Shown: piece by piece, positions 27,307-40,698 of the stretch
Numbering within the stretch: the stretch's first letter is position 1
Layout: each line of letters begins with the position of its first letter
Source of the DNA: Mycobacterium asiaticum
GTDB taxonomy: Bacteria; Actinomycetota; Actinomycetes; Mycobacteriales; Mycobacteriaceae
DNA: 64,000 nucleotides
Direction: 5' to 3'
NCBI RefSeq assembly: GCF_001673365.1
Contig: NZ_LZLS01000043.1
Span: 1 to 64,000, forward strand
Notes under the pieces: generated by a model
Told to the model about the DNA's origin: nothing
The model's input: only the letters and a program-made list of their open reading frames with translations
Database searches by the model: none
Position numbers and translations under genes: made by a program

Positions 27307-29523
27307 TTACGGGCTGCGGTGCCGCTCCATGAGCGAAGCCTGGTGATCGCGCACGCTTTCACCTTCCTGAGGCGACGCGGTCCATTGACCGTCGGAGCCG
27401 AGTTCCCAGCATCTGGTGGACGGGTCCAACGCCGACTCGAACAATTCGTCGAGTTGGGCGGTCAACCGGGGGTCCTTGACCTGCGCCATGACCTCGACTC
27501 TTCGGTCCAGATTGCGGTGCATCATGTCGGCGCTGCCGATCCAGAATTCGTCGATGGCGTTGAAATGCAGGATGCGTGAGTGCTCCAGGAAGCGACCGAG
27601 AATCGAGCGGACGAAGATGTTTTCGGAGATGCCTTCGGCACCCGGACGCAATGCGCAGATGCCGCGCACCACCACCTCCACCCGCACACCGGCCTGTGAT
27701 GCACGGTAGAGCGCATCGATGACCTGTTCGTCGACGAGTGCATTCATCTTCAGTCGGATCCGCGCGTCATTACCCCGCCGGTGCGCTTCGACCTCGCGCT
27801 CGACGCGCTCGATGATGCCGGTGCGAATACCGTGTGGAGCGACTAACAGGTTGCGGTAGGTCAGTTTTCGTGAGTAGCCGGTCAACGTGTTGAACAGGTC
27901 CGTTAAGTCGGCACCGATGCTGGGGTCGGCGGTCAGCAGGCCGACGTCCTCGTACAGGCGTGCCGTCTTGCCGTTGTAGTTGCCCGTACCCACATGGCAG
28001 TACCGGCGGATGTTGGGGCCTTCGCGACGCACCACCAGGCAGGTCTTGCAGTGTGTCTTGAGTCCCACAAATCCGTACACCACGTGCACGCCCGCCTGCT
28101 CAAGGGTTCGGGCCCAACGAATGTTGGCCTGCTCGTCGAAGCGCGCCTTGATCTCAACCATTGCCACTACCTGTTTTCCGGCTTCGGCGGCGTCGATCAA
28201 CGCGCGCACGATCGGCGAATCACCGGAGGTGCGGTACAGCGTCTGTTTGATTGCCAGCACATTCGGGTCGGCGGCGGCTTGTTCGATGAAGCGCTGCACG
28301 CTGGTAGAAAACGAGTCATACGGGTGGTGCACCAGCACATCGCCTTCCCGAAGCGTGGCGAAGATGCTCTTAGGCGTCTCCCGGTCGGCGAAGGCCGGAT
28401 GAGTGGCGGGCACGAACGCCCGGTCTTTGAGCGCGGGCCGATCCACGCGATAGACCTGCCACAGCGACGACAGGTCCAGCAGCCCAGGAACTTCGATGAG
28501 GTCACCGGGATGGACGTCGAGTTCGCGCAGCAGCAGTTCCAGCATGCTCTCGGTCATATCGTCGGCGACCTCGAGTCGGACCGGTGAACCGAACCGCCGC
28601 CGCGCCAACTCCCGCTCCAGGGCCTGCAACAAGTCCTCGTCGCGATCCTCTTCTACCTCGAAATCGGCGTTGCGAGTAATCCGAAACGCGTGGTGCTCCA
28701 CGATTTCCATGCCTGGGAAGAGCACCGGCAGAAACGCTGCGATCAACTCTTCCATTGGCAGGAAGCGAAGGATTGCACGATCCTCATTACCCGCGGTGGA
28801 CCCGTCTTCGCGCTCCGCGTCGAGTTCGACGAATCGGTCAACGTTGTCGGGTACCTTGACCCGCGCAAAGTGCTGCGTGCCGTCCTCGGGTTGTTTGACC
28901 GTGACAGCCAGGTTCAGGCTCAGCCCGCTGACGAACGGGAAGGGATGGGCGGGATCGACCGCCAGCGGGGTGAGGACCGGGAAGACCTGGTCGTTGAAAT
29001 AAGTCGACAACCGGTCGCGCTCAGCGTCGTCCAGGTCCGACCACGTGACGATGTGGAGACCTTCTTCTTCCAGCGCCGGAAGCACCGAGTCGAGGAACAC
29101 CCGCGCATGGCGAATGGCGATCTGCTGAGTTTGTTCGCCGATGCGGCGCAGTTGTTCGCGCGGCGTCAGGCCGTCGGCCGAACGGACAGACAGCCCCATT
29201 TCGTCGCGGCGTTTCAGTCCGGCGACCCGAACCATGTAGAACTCATCGAGATTCGAGGCGAAGATCGCCAGAAACTTGGCGCGCTCCAGCAGCGGCATGG
29301 AGTTGTCGTCAGCTAGCGCCAAGACGCGGGCGTTGAAGTCGAGCCAGCTCAGTTCCCGGTTGAGGTAGCGCTCATCGGGCAACGGGTCGGTGATCGCCGC
29401 GGGTGTGGCGGCCGGCGGTGCCGAAGGAGCCGAGTCGCCTGCATGCCACGAGTTCTCGTCGGAACGCGCATCCGTCGCCGGGGTGGCTTCTATATCGGTC
29501 ACCCTGCGATCATGGCCTATCAC
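27307..29523 (-). CDS. ppk: Polyphosphate kinase 1
   Basis: The 738-residue enzyme reversibly makes inorganic polyphosphate from ATP. It shows the N-terminal helical domain ([20 protein letters not shown]), the head domain, and two phospholipase-D-like catalytic domains. The two conserved histidines lie in GLKTHCK and [11 protein letters not shown]; the first corresponds to the phosphorylated histidine of the family. Similarity to M. tuberculosis PPK1 is very high after a divergent first 50 residues. Confidence 0.97.
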   Translation of the reverse strand: MIGHDRRVTDIEATPATDARSDENSWHAGDSAPSAPPAATPAAITDPLPDERYLNRELSWLDFNARVLALADDNSMPLLERAKFLAIFASNLDEFYMVRVAGLKRRDEMGLSVRSADGLTPREQLRRIGEQTQQIAIRHARVFLDSVLPALEEEGLHIVTWSDLDDAERDRLSTYFNDQVFPVLTPLAVDPAHPFPFVSGLSLNLAVTVKQPEDGTQHFARVKVPDNVDRFVELDAEREDGSTAGNEDRAILRFLPMEELIAAFLPVLFPGMEIVEHHAFRITRNADFEVEEDRDEDLLQALERELARRRFGSPVRLEVADDMTESMLELLLRELDVHPGDLIEVPGLLDLSSLWQVYRVDRPALKDRAFVPATHPAFADRETPKSIFATLREGDVLVHHPYDSFSTSVQRFIEQAAADPNVLAIKQTLYRTSGDSPIVRALIDAAEAGKQVVAMVEIKARFDEQANIRWARTLEQAGVHVVYGFVGLKTHCKTCLVVRREGPNIRRYCHVGTGNYNGKTARLYEDVGLLTADPSIGADLTDLFNTLTGYSRKLTYRNLLVAPHGIRTGIIERVEREVEAHRRGNDARIRLKMNALVDEQVIDALYRASQAGVRVEVVVRGICALRPGAEGISENIFVRSILGRFLEHSRILHFNAIDEFWIGSADMMHRNLDRRVEVMAQVKDPRLTAQLDELFESALDPSTRCWELGSDGQWTASPQEGESVRDHQASLMERHRSP

Positions 29524-29569
29524 CGGCCTATGCTGCCAGCGGTCCCGGACATCCTTATGACTTAGCGCC

Positions 29570-33031
<3,462 letters not shown>

Positions 33032-33034
33032 CTA

Positions 33035-33061
33035 GCCTCACGTTTAGGGCCTCACGTTTAG
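33035..33061. repeat. 13-bp direct repeat before thiL
   Basis: GCCTCACGTTTAG occurs at 33035-33047 and 33049-33061, in the region between the divergent DUF3515 and thiL genes. It may be an operator or a slippage duplication. Confidence 0.85.
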
Positions 33062-33150
33062 ACTGACGCGATCCGCCCGAACGGGCAGGGACCCAACTTA
33101 CCGCAGGTCGGACGACCGTCTGAGCCTTCCTGGCCGCGGGAGGAGGTGGC

Positions 33151-34119
33151 GTGGGCGAGGACGTAGCGAACCAATCTCCGACGCTGGAGCAGTCCGGTGA
33201 GTTCGCGGTGATAGCGCGCCTGGTGCGAGACCGGCGGCAGCCCGCCGCGGTCTCCCTTGGTCCCGGTGACGACGGGGCAGTGGTGGCGACCCGGGACGGC
33301 CGCACCGTGGTATCCACCGACATGTTGGTGCAGGATCGCCACTTTCGGCTGGACTGGTCGACGCCGTATGACGTCGGCCGCAAGGCCATCGCGCAGAACG
33401 CGGCCGACATCGAGGCGATGGGCGCCCGGACAACCGCATTCGTGGTCGGCTTCGGTGCGCCCGGGACCACGCCGACAGCCGAGGCGAGCGCCCTGGTCGA
33501 CGGCATGTGGGACGAAGCGGAGCGACTCGGTGCGGGCATCGCCGGCGGAGACCTGGTCAGCGCTCCGCAGTGGGTGGTGTCGGTGACAGTGCTCGGCGAC
33601 CTCGACGGCCTAGCGCCGGTGCTGCGGTCGGGCGCCAGGCCCGACTCGGTACTGGCGGTCGCCGGTGAGCTCGGTCGATCGGCGGCAGGATATGAATTGT
33701 GGCGCAACGACATTGAGGGTTTCGCGGAGCTGCGTCGGCGGCATCTGGTTCCGCAGCCACCCTACGGCGCGGGGGCCGTGGCCGCCGCCGGCGGCGCCCT
33801 CGCGATGATCGACGTCTCCGACGGCTTGATCTCGGATCTAAGGCATGTCGCCGAAGCGTCCGGGGTGGGCATCGACGTGTCCACCGCGGCGCTGTCCGCT
33901 GACTTCGACGCGGTGTCCGGTGCCGCCGCCGCCGTAGGCGTCGACGGCTGGGACTGGGTGCTCGGTGGCGGCGAAGATCATGCTCTGGTGGCCTGTTTTG
34001 GAGGGCAGGTGCCGGTCGGTTGGCGGGTGATCGGACGGGTACTGGACGGACCGGCGCGGGTGCTGGTTGATGGTCTTGATTGGACGGGGTATGCGGGGTG
34101 GGAGTCGTTCGCGGGATAG
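33151..34119 (+). CDS. thiL: Thiamine-monophosphate kinase
   Basis: The enzyme phosphorylates thiamine monophosphate to the active diphosphate, the cofactor used by IlvB among others. The 322-residue protein shows EFAVIARLV, the nucleotide/metal loop GPGDDGAVV, the Mg-binding STDMLVQDRHF, and GGGEDHALVA near the end. The GTG start has GGGAGGAGG upstream. The last codons are duplicated just after the stop. Confidence 0.95.
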   Translation: MGEDVANQSPTLEQSGEFAVIARLVRDRRQPAAVSLGPGDDGAVVATRDGRTVVSTDMLVQDRHFRLDWSTPYDVGRKAIAQNAADIEAMGARTTAFVVGFGAPGTTPTAEASALVDGMWDEAERLGAGIAGGDLVSAPQWVVSVTVLGDLDGLAPVLRSGARPDSVLAVAGELGRSAAGYELWRNDIEGFAELRRRHLVPQPPYGAGAVAAAGGALAMIDVSDGLISDLRHVAEASGVGIDVSTAALSADFDAVSGAAAAVGVDGWDWVLGGGEDHALVACFGGQVPVGWRVIGRVLDGPARVLVDGLDWTGYAGWESFAG

Positions 34120-34158
34120 GGAGTCGTTCGCGGCCCAGCGAGCCTGGGTGGGTAGACA

Positions 34159-34232
34159 TTTGCCCGGCTCTGCGCGACAAATGGGCGAAATCAACAGCGG
34201 GCGTTGCAGTTTGTCGCGCAGAGGCGGGCAAA
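34159..34232. repeat. Long inverted repeat (hairpin) between thiL and the DUF1330 gene
   Basis: Arm 34159-34181 (TTTGCCCGGCTCTGCGCGACAAA read with one mismatch) pairs with 34210-34232; the inner 14 bp (CTCTGCGCGACAAA) are perfect and the loop is 28 nt. The 34120-34323 stretch holds no gene. It could end thiL transcription or be a mobile-type intergenic repeat. Confidence 0.8.
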
Positions 34233-34323
34233 AGTTATACTGCCCAGGCTGCCGATAGCGGGGGTGTGGTCGCGGCAGTGGAAGTGACAGTGGGGGACCG
34301 AATCCGACCCGAATTTCGGGCGC

Positions 34324-34329
34324 TAGGGT
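34324..34329 (+). promoter_or_regulatory. Predicted -10 element for the DUF1330-ung operon
   Basis: TAGGGT ends 6 nt before the GTG at 34336, predicting a leaderless mRNA. Confidence 0.5.
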
Positions 34330-34335
34330 GGCGCC

Positions 34336-34626
34336 GTGACCGTCTACGCGATCGCCCAGCTCAAATTCACCGACCGGGTGGCATATGACCGGTACCAGGC
34401 CGCGTTCCTGGATGTTTTCCGTCGTCATCCCGGCACGCTGCTGGCAGCCGATGAGGCGCCAGAGGTTGTCGAAGGAAACTGGGACCGGGAGAAGGTGGTG
34501 TTGATGTCGTTTCCCGACGAGGGCAGCTTCCGCGGCTGGGCGCAATCGCCGGAATATCAAGAGATCTCCAGGGACCGACAGGCCGGGGCCGACACCGTCG
34601 TGCTGTTGGTGCAGGGGCTGCCGTGA
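34336..34626 (+). CDS. DUF1330-family small protein
   Basis: A 96-residue protein with the dimeric alpha-beta-barrel (DUF1330) pattern: [18 protein letters not shown], then [17 protein letters not shown] and [14 protein letters not shown]. Function is unknown. Its stop overlaps the GTG of ung (GTGA), so it heads a two-gene unit and its translation may set the level of Ung. Confidence 0.85.
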   Translation: MTVYAIAQLKFTDRVAYDRYQAAFLDVFRRHPGTLLAADEAPEVVEGNWDREKVVLMSFPDEGSFRGWAQSPEYQEISRDRQAGADTVVLLVQGLP

Positions 34627-35306
34627 CCGCGCGCCCACTGAGCGAACTGGTCGAGCCGGGTTGGGCTGCGGCGCTGGAGCCGGTCGCCGACCAGGTGGCT
34701 GCGATGGGACAATTCCTGCGCACGGAAATCGCGGCCGGACGACGCTACCTGCCAGCCGGGCCGAACGTCTTGCGGGCCTTCATCTTTCCGTTCAAAGAGG
34801 TTCGGGTGCTCATCGTGGGACAGGACCCGTACCCGACCCCCGGGCATGCCGTCGGCTTGAGCTTCTCGGTAGCTCCCGAGGTGCGGCCGTTGCCTCGGAG
34901 CCTGTCCAACATCTTCGACGAGTACAGCGCCGACCTGGGGCATCCGACGCCGTCGTGCGGTGATCTGACGCCGTGGTCGCAGCGCGGCGTCATGCTGCTC
35001 AACAGAGTGCTCACCGTACGGCCCAGCAATCCGGCATCGCACCGCGGCAAAGGCTGGGAAGCGGTGACAGAGTGCGCAATTCGCGCTTTGGTGGCCCGCG
35101 GGCAGCCGATGGTGGCGATTTTGTGGGGCCGTGACGCGTCGACGCTCAAACCGATGCTGGCCGAAGGTGACTGCGTGGCAATCGAATCCCCGCACCCCTC
35201 ACCGCTGTCGGCGTCGCGTGGTTTCTTCGGGTCGCGGCCGTTCAGTCGCACCAACGAGCTGTTGACCGGAATGGGAGCCGAGCCGATCGATTGGCGGTTG
35301 CCTTGA
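34623..35306 (+). CDS. ung: Uracil-DNA glycosylase (family 1)
   Basis: The enzyme removes uracil from DNA, important in GC-rich genomes where cytosine deaminates often. The 227 residues carry the water-activating loop [18 protein letters not shown] and the DNA-intercalating [10 protein letters not shown]. Length equals that of M. tuberculosis Ung. The GTG overlaps the DUF1330 stop. Confidence 0.97.
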   Translation: MTARPLSELVEPGWAAALEPVADQVAAMGQFLRTEIAAGRRYLPAGPNVLRAFIFPFKEVRVLIVGQDPYPTPGHAVGLSFSVAPEVRPLPRSLSNIFDEYSADLGHPTPSCGDLTPWSQRGVMLLNRVLTVRPSNPASHRGKGWEAVTECAIRALVARGQPMVAILWGRDASTLKPMLAEGDCVAIESPHPSPLSASRGFFGSRPFSRTNELLTGMGAEPIDWRLP

Positions 35307-35311
35307 CCGAG

Positions 35312-36235
35312 ATGACGGCGTTGCGCGCTCAGCACCGCGGTGGTCCGGAAGTGCTGGTTGTCGAATCGGCACAGGTACCGGTGCCGGGCCCAGGCGAGGT
35401 GTTGGTGGCGGTCAAAGCGGCCGCCATCACGTTCGACGAGCTGACCTGGGAGGAAACCTGGACGCGCGACGGTGTGAGTCGCACACCATCAATCGTGTCG
35501 CACGAGGTATCCGGTGTGGTCGCTGAAACCGCCTCGGACGTAACCGATTTCCATTCCGGTGACGAAGTCTACGGATTGATCGACTTCGATCGCGACGGCG
35601 CGGCAGCCGATTTCGTCACCGTCCCGGCTACCGGTCTGGCCGCGAAACCGGCAACCGTGTCGCACGTCGTTGCGGCGGCGCTGCCGCTGGCCGGCCTCAC
35701 CGCACTGCAGGCATTGGTCGACCATGCCGCGGTCCGGGCCGGCGAGAGGGTGCTGGTGCACGGGGGATCCGGCGGAGTGGGGGCGTTGGCAGTCCAGCTC
35801 GCCGCCCAGCGGGGTGCGGAGGTCACCGCCACCGTGCGCAGTGACGTCGCCGACCTCGTCCGTGGCTTTGGTGCCCGCCATGTGATCGACACGCGCTCAA
35901 CAGACTTCGATGCATCGGGCGCGACCTATGACGTGGTCCTGGACACCGTTGGTGGTGAAATTTCGGACCGGTCGTTCGGCGTGCTGCGTTCCGGCGGACG
36001 GTTGATCGCGCTGGTGGCACCACCTACCCCGGGCAAAGCCGAGGAATACGAAGTCACGGCAACCTTTTTCATCGTCACCGCGAATCGGGACCAGCTCGTC
36101 GAATTCGCCGCGCTCGTCGACGCCGGGGCCCTACACGTCGAGATCGCACAGACTTTCCCCCTCGCACAGGGCAAGGAGGCATTTGAAAGCCGCGGTCGTC
36201 GTCCCGGAAAAACCGTCATCGTCGTACCGCACTGA
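35312..36235 (+). CDS. MDR-family NADPH-dependent oxidoreductase (quinone oxidoreductase-like)
   Basis: The product (307 residues from ATG 35312) is a medium-chain reductase without the structural zinc cysteines. It has a GroES-like N-terminal domain (VPVPGPGEVLVAVKAAAI) and a Rossmann domain with VHGGSGGVGALAVQLAAQRG. Typical members reduce quinones or enones. A TTG at 35303 overlapping the ung stop is an alternative start. It begins the accessory block that follows ung. Confidence 0.85.
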   Translation: MTALRAQHRGGPEVLVVESAQVPVPGPGEVLVAVKAAAITFDELTWEETWTRDGVSRTPSIVSHEVSGVVAETASDVTDFHSGDEVYGLIDFDRDGAAADFVTVPATGLAAKPATVSHVVAAALPLAGLTALQALVDHAAVRAGERVLVHGGSGGVGALAVQLAAQRGAEVTATVRSDVADLVRGFGARHVIDTRSTDFDASGATYDVVLDTVGGEISDRSFGVLRSGGRLIALVAPPTPGKAEEYEVTATFFIVTANRDQLVEFAALVDAGALHVEIAQTFPLAQGKEAFESRGRRPGKTVIVVPH

Positions 36236-36258
36236 GCCGCGCCTGTCAGCATTGAGGA

Positions 36259-36909
36259 ATGTACGACCTAGAGGACACCATCCGGCAGCGCCGATCAACG
36301 CGCATGTTCTTGTCTCGACCGGTACCTCGGCAGCTGGTCGAGGAATCGCTGGAGTTGGCGATGCGGGCGCCATCGAACTCGAATGTGCAGCCCTGGCAAG
36401 TCGTTTTCGTCGCTGGGGTGGCCCGGGACAGGTTGGTGGCGGCGTTGCTGGACGAGGCGCAAGCCCGGCCGCCGATCGTTCCGCAACTACCGCCGGCCTT
36501 CGCCCACCTGCGACGCGACCTCGGTGCCCAGGTCTATGGCGCGATGGGCATCAGCCGTGACGACGCCGAGGGCCGGCGCGTGGCGGTGCTACGCAACTGG
36601 GAGTTCTTCCGTGCTCCGCTGGGCGGGGTCGTGTTCATGCACCAAGACCTCGACCATGTCGACAGCATGGGCGTCGGCATGTTCGTGCAGACACTGCTGC
36701 TGGCATTGACCGCCCGCGGGCTGGGTACCTGTGTGCAGGTATCCATTGCCGGCTACCCCGATATCGTGCGCGAGCAATTGGGCATTGCGGCGGACATGCG
36801 CATTCTGTGCGGGCTTGCGATCGGTTATCCGGACCCAGATTTCCCTGGCAACTCAATCCGGATCGAACGCGATCCGCTCGACCGGCACGCGCTTTTCCTC
36901 GAAACCTAG
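36259..36909 (+). CDS. Nitroreductase-family flavoprotein
   Basis: The 216-residue protein has the FMN-binding RQRRSTRMFLSRPVP near the N-terminus and APSNSNVQPWQV, then GLGTCVQVS in the C-terminal half, all typical of oxygen-insensitive nitroreductases. The natural substrate is unknown; members reduce quinones, nitro compounds or flavins. It ends in a 4-nt overlap with the convergent SDR gene. Confidence 0.85.
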   Translation: MYDLEDTIRQRRSTRMFLSRPVPRQLVEESLELAMRAPSNSNVQPWQVVFVAGVARDRLVAALLDEAQARPPIVPQLPPAFAHLRRDLGAQVYGAMGISRDDAEGRRVAVLRNWEFFRAPLGGVVFMHQDLDHVDSMGVGMFVQTLLLALTARGLGTCVQVSIAGYPDIVREQLGIAADMRILCGLAIGYPDPDFPGNSIRIERDPLDRHALFLET

Positions 36910-37739
36910 GAAGAATCCGGGAAGTTCACGTCTTTCGTTACGGCCTTCCACTCCTCGATCGACGCGGTGAGTGCGGTGATCTTGTCGCGCATCGCTTTCA
37001 ACACGTCCCGGCCCAGCAGCAACCGCAACGGTGGCTCGTCGAGTTCGGTCACCATCAGCACCGCCTCGGCGACCTTGCGCGGGTCACCTGGCAAGTGATC
37101 GGCGAACTGCTTGATCAGGTCCTTGCGCGCGGCGACATCGGCATAGTCGGCTATCGGCGTACCGGTTTCCTTCATCGACCGCGACGCCCAATCGGTACGG
37201 AATGCGCCCGGTTCGATCGCGGTCACCTTGATGCCCAGCGGTCGTACTTCGGTGGCAAGCGCTTCGGTGACGGCCTCGAGCGCGAACTTCGTCGAGGAGT
37301 AGTAGGCGTTAGGCGGATTGGCCACCAGCCCGGTCATCGACGAGATGTTGACGATGTGGCCCGATCCGCGGGCACGCATGGCCGGAAGCACCGCCTTGAT
37401 CATGTCGACAGCTCCGAAATAGTTGACATCGAACAGCTTTCGAACTTCGGCGTCTTCACCTTCTTCTACCGCAGACAAGTAGCCGTGGCCTGCGTTGTTG
37501 ACCAGCACGTCGATACCGCCAAAGGCATCATCGGCCGCTGCGAGTGCCGCCGAGATCTGCGCGCGGTCCGTTACGTCGAGTGCGACAGCCACGGCGCGAT
37601 CGCCGAACTCGTCGACGATGTCCTGCACGGTCTCGGCGCGTCGCGCGGTCACCACCACACTGTGCCCGGCTTGCAAAGCAGCAGAGGCGATTTCGCGGCC
37701 GAACCCGGTCGAGCAGCCGGTGACAAACCAGCGTCCCAT
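36906..37739 (-). CDS. Short-chain dehydrogenase/reductase (classical)
   Basis: The 277-residue SDR has the cofactor motif TGCSTGFG at the N-terminus, NNAGHGY in the middle and the catalytic ISSMTG...YYSSTKF (Ser, Tyr, Lys). It is the last gene of a tight four-gene unit (SnoaL-like, sulfotransferase, DUF1214-like, SDR), starting 1 nt after the DUF1214-like stop. The substrate is unknown; an alcohol or ketone on a lipid- or steroid-like scaffold is plausible from the company it keeps. Confidence 0.86.
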   Translation of the reverse strand: MGRWFVTGCSTGFGREIASAALQAGHSVVVTARRAETVQDIVDEFGDRAVAVALDVTDRAQISAALAAADDAFGGIDVLVNNAGHGYLSAVEEGEDAEVRKLFDVNYFGAVDMIKAVLPAMRARGSGHIVNISSMTGLVANPPNAYYSSTKFALEAVTEALATEVRPLGIKVTAIEPGAFRTDWASRSMKETGTPIADYADVAARKDLIKQFADHLPGDPRKVAEAVLMVTELDEPPLRLLLGRDVLKAMRDKITALTASIEEWKAVTKDVNFPDSS

Positions 37740-37740
37740 C

Positions 37741-38985
37741 TCAGACGGTCCCTTCCGGCAGTCGGCGTAGGTAGGCCGTTCGCCGGTCGGCCAACTCGGC
37801 CGCCCGCTGTTGCTGGCTCACCCGCGGCACGTGCGGCACCTCGGTGTCGAGTCGGTCCAGCTTGACCACCCGTCCGTGTGCACCGAGACCGTCGCGGGGA
37901 CCGGTCTCGCCGAACTCGGCCATCCGCAACGTCAGAATTGCCTCGGTGAGCCCGTCGGAGTCGATCCAGTTCGCCACGCCGGGATCAACGGGTGAGATGA
38001 CGTAGGTGTAGGTACCGTCCTCGTTGGGCACCGATTGCGCCTTGTTGAGGCTGCCGGTCCGATCGATGATGTCCAGGGTGGTGCCCCAGATGTTGCTCAG
38101 TGGGACCGTGAAGTATTCAGCGCCACCATCATTGACGTCCACCACAAACGCCTCGTCGGAGGCGAGGTCGACACGGCCCATCACATAAAACTGGTTGCGC
38201 ATCGCGCCACCCTGGTCCGCCGACCATGCCAAATCGAAATGGTTGGCCGGCATCTTGTATGCGCCGTGGCTGAGCTTGCCGGTGAAGTTCGCGAAATACG
38301 CCATCATCGCCGCGGTCGCCTCCGCCTGCTCGTCAAGGGTCCGGGCCGGCGTCCCAGCCGGACCGCCAAGTCGTTGTACCTCAAAGTGATTCGGGTCGTC
38401 ACGGGCCCAGTCCAACAGCACGTCACGGATGTAGAATTCGTGGGCCTCGGCGGTGGTCCGCACGTGGTTGGGGCGTCCGTTGGCCGGGTCGGCGTCGACG
38501 GTGATGGTGAAGCTGCCGTCAGAGTCGACCTGCATGGTGCGGCCGTTGAGTACGTCAACGGTGCCCATGTGCGCGTCCCACAGCGTGAAGTAGTTTTCGG
38601 TCATCCGGTTTGCGCCGACGCGGCCGCGGATCTCGTAGCGTTCGTCACCCGAGATCGGAATCACCCGATACACACTGTCGGGATTGTCTATGCCCCAACG
38701 TGATCCGGGGATTCGGCGACCGTCCACGGGATGGGCCAACCGGGTGATGCAGGTGACCTTCGGCCGCAGCTTGTCCTGGTTGGAGGACCACATCGCCGCC
38801 GAGAACATCACCTCGGCGAACGCGTCGTCGAAGCGCTCCCGCATCGCCTCAGACGCTTTGGCGCGGCCCAGCCAGGTCTCCGCAACGCTGCGGTAGGCGG
38901 CCTGCACGGTGGGATGCTCGGTCAGATCCAGCGCGGCCAGTTCCTGTTCACGCTGGGACGGCGTCGAGACCGGATTCTCAACCAC
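37741..38985 (-). CDS. DUF1214-like domain protein
   Basis: The 414-residue protein has no signal peptide. It shows aromatic- and Asp-rich beta-sheet segments typical of DUF1214/DUF1254-type proteins (RVIPISGDERYEIRGRV, YFTLWDAHMG, FDLAWSADQGG, WGTTLDI). Such proteins are of unknown function. The start lies 8 nt inside the end of the sulfotransferase gene, so coupled expression is expected. Confidence 0.65.
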   Translation of the reverse strand: MVENPVSTPSQREQELAALDLTEHPTVQAAYRSVAETWLGRAKASEAMRERFDDAFAEVMFSAAMWSSNQDKLRPKVTCITRLAHPVDGRRIPGSRWGIDNPDSVYRVIPISGDERYEIRGRVGANRMTENYFTLWDAHMGTVDVLNGRTMQVDSDGSFTITVDADPANGRPNHVRTTAEAHEFYIRDVLLDWARDDPNHFEVQRLGGPAGTPARTLDEQAEATAAMMAYFANFTGKLSHGAYKMPANHFDLAWSADQGGAMRNQFYVMGRVDLASDEAFVVDVNDGGAEYFTVPLSNIWGTTLDIIDRTGSLNKAQSVPNEDGTYTYVISPVDPGVANWIDSDGLTEAILTLRMAEFGETGPRDGLGAHGRVVKLDRLDTEVPHVPRVSQQQRAAELADRRTAYLRRLPEGTV

Positions 38986-40162
38986 GGGTCACTCCTTCGG
39001 TGTAGCGGCGAAAACGCTTGTTATACAGGGTGAATCGTTCATCGACCTGCTCGGGAAGCAGACCGTAGTTGTCCAAGCCGTATGGCGGGCGGGCAACTTC
39101 ACGGGGACGTTCGGCCAGCCAGCGTCGCATCGCATCCTCGGCTTGACCGGTCAGTGGCAGCCCGATGGCGTCATACACTCGGGCCGCCTGTCGAATCGGA
39201 TCCGCCACCGCCTCGTCGAAACCGATATCGGTGACGCGCAAGGCGTCGTCAGCCCAGCCGTCGCGGATCGTCATCGCCTTATCGTTCGTCCAGCCCATCC
39301 GTCCCAACCATTGCGCACCCACGCGCGCCAAGTCGACGGTGTCGGCGTGCATGGCGTGCAGCGTGGCGTTGAGGCTGGCGCCAGAGGCGATGGTGGTGCG
39401 CGGGTCGCGGTGCATGTGCACGATGTGCAGGCCGGGGAACCGGGCCCGCAACAAATCCAGATAGCCCAGGTGCGCAGGTGATTTGAGTACCCAGCGCTGC
39501 CCCTGCACGCCGCGCCGGCGCTTCTGCCACTGCAGAAACTGCAACATCCGGTGCAGGTACTCATAGGCCGGAGTGAAATCCTGCTCGTCGAGCCAGGATC
39601 GGTAATGCGGTAAGTGCGCGCCGGATTCGGGGACATGCGACAGGAACGCGTCGGCCAGAAAGACGATTTCCTCTTCGGCTTCGCGCGCATACATCGGGTG
39701 GATGGCGAACAATTCCGGTGCCAGCTCACGGGATTTCGCCTCGCGGGTCTCGCTGACGGCAATGCGAGGGTCCACACCGGTGAACGGGTAGTCAAGCCGC
39801 GGCGCGACCTCGACGACTTCCCAGCCGTAGGCGCAGACGAACCGCGGGTCGGCGGCCAGCAGTCGCTGCAGCAGTGTCGTTCCGCTGCGCATCATGCCGA
39901 CGACGACGATCGGCGGCGCGATGACCTCGTCGAGGATCTCGGGGTGACGGCGGATCCACTCCTGGGTGCGCAGCCGCATCCGCAGGCTGTGCACGAGGCC
40001 CGAACGCAGGATGTGGACGCCGATCGCGTTCAGGTCGGCCCGCGCATAGTCGGCGAGCAACACCCCCAGCGCGTTCTCGAATTCGCCCGGGCCCCAATCG
40101 GTGAGCGACTCTTTGCGTTGCGCGTCGGCCAGGACGGCCGCAAGTTCGAAGGGGCTTTCCAC
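38978..40162 (-). CDS. Sulfotransferase-family protein
   Basis: The 394-residue protein has the PAPS-binding 5' loop VVVGMMRSGTTLLQRLLA (about 87-104) and the 3'-phosphate-binding HMHRDPRTTIASG near 250, the marks of the mycobacterial Stf-like sulfotransferases. It probably transfers sulfate from PAPS to a hydroxyl group. The acceptor is unknown; neighbouring SDR and SnoaL genes suggest a small lipid or polyketide-like alcohol. It starts 6 nt after the SnoaL-like gene. Confidence 0.87.
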   Translation of the reverse strand: MESPFELAAVLADAQRKESLTDWGPGEFENALGVLLADYARADLNAIGVHILRSGLVHSLRMRLRTQEWIRRHPEILDEVIAPPIVVVGMMRSGTTLLQRLLAADPRFVCAYGWEVVEVAPRLDYPFTGVDPRIAVSETREAKSRELAPELFAIHPMYAREAEEEIVFLADAFLSHVPESGAHLPHYRSWLDEQDFTPAYEYLHRMLQFLQWQKRRRGVQGQRWVLKSPAHLGYLDLLRARFPGLHIVHMHRDPRTTIASGASLNATLHAMHADTVDLARVGAQWLGRMGWTNDKAMTIRDGWADDALRVTDIGFDEAVADPIRQAARVYDAIGLPLTGQAEDAMRRWLAERPREVARPPYGLDNYGLLPEQVDERFTLYNKRFRRYTEGVTRG

Positions 40163-40168
40163 GCGGTG

Positions 40169-40612
40169 TCAGAACTTCAGGTGGTGGCTGACGTCGCCGA
40201 CCTGATCGACGAACATGGTGCGGCTGTCGAACCACCAGACTCCGTCCAGTCGGTGGAAGGTGTCTTTGTAATGGCCCGTCACGATCACCTGCAGCGGCAG
40301 GTCGGTGGTGGCCTGGGTGACGCAGTAATAGGACGTGCTGCGCGCGGTCCCCGAAGCGTCGTCGATGTGCAATTGCACATTAGTGGTGTTGTGTTTGGTT
40401 TTCGGGGTGCCGTCGTCGTAGATGCGGGTGGCCATCTCGTACATCTCGCGCACCCGAGCGGATCCGGCGAACACCGTCTCCGGTGGACCGTCCTCGACCC
40501 CGCAGATCCGGCCATGCTCGAACAGCCCGGCCACCCCGTCCAGGTCGCCGCCGTCCAGGAGTTGGGCGTAGGTGTAGATCAGGTTGGTGATTTCAATTGC
40601 GCTGCTGGTCAT
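40169..40612 (-). CDS. SnoaL-like / NTF2-fold protein
   Basis: A 147-residue protein with the cone-shaped NTF2 fold pattern: IEITNLIYTYAQLLDGGDLDGVAGLFEHG at the start, and FHRLDGVWWFDSRTMFVD near the end. Members are isomerases, dehydratases or cyclases acting on small hydrophobic substrates. It is the first gene of the minus-strand unit, with GAGG upstream of its ATG, and is divergent from the mycofactocin-type SDR gene (86 bp between). Confidence 0.83.
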   Translation of the reverse strand: MTSSAIEITNLIYTYAQLLDGGDLDGVAGLFEHGRICGVEDGPPETVFAGSARVREMYEMATRIYDDGTPKTKHNTTNVQLHIDDASGTARSTSYYCVTQATTDLPLQVIVTGHYKDTFHRLDGVWWFDSRTMFVDQVGDVSHHLKF

Positions 40613-40698
40613 ATCGAGTCACCTCGGGTTTAGTCTGATCGTCGTGACGTTACCTTGGGCGCTCAGTGGACTCGGCAACCCGACCGTGTCGTTGGCTC

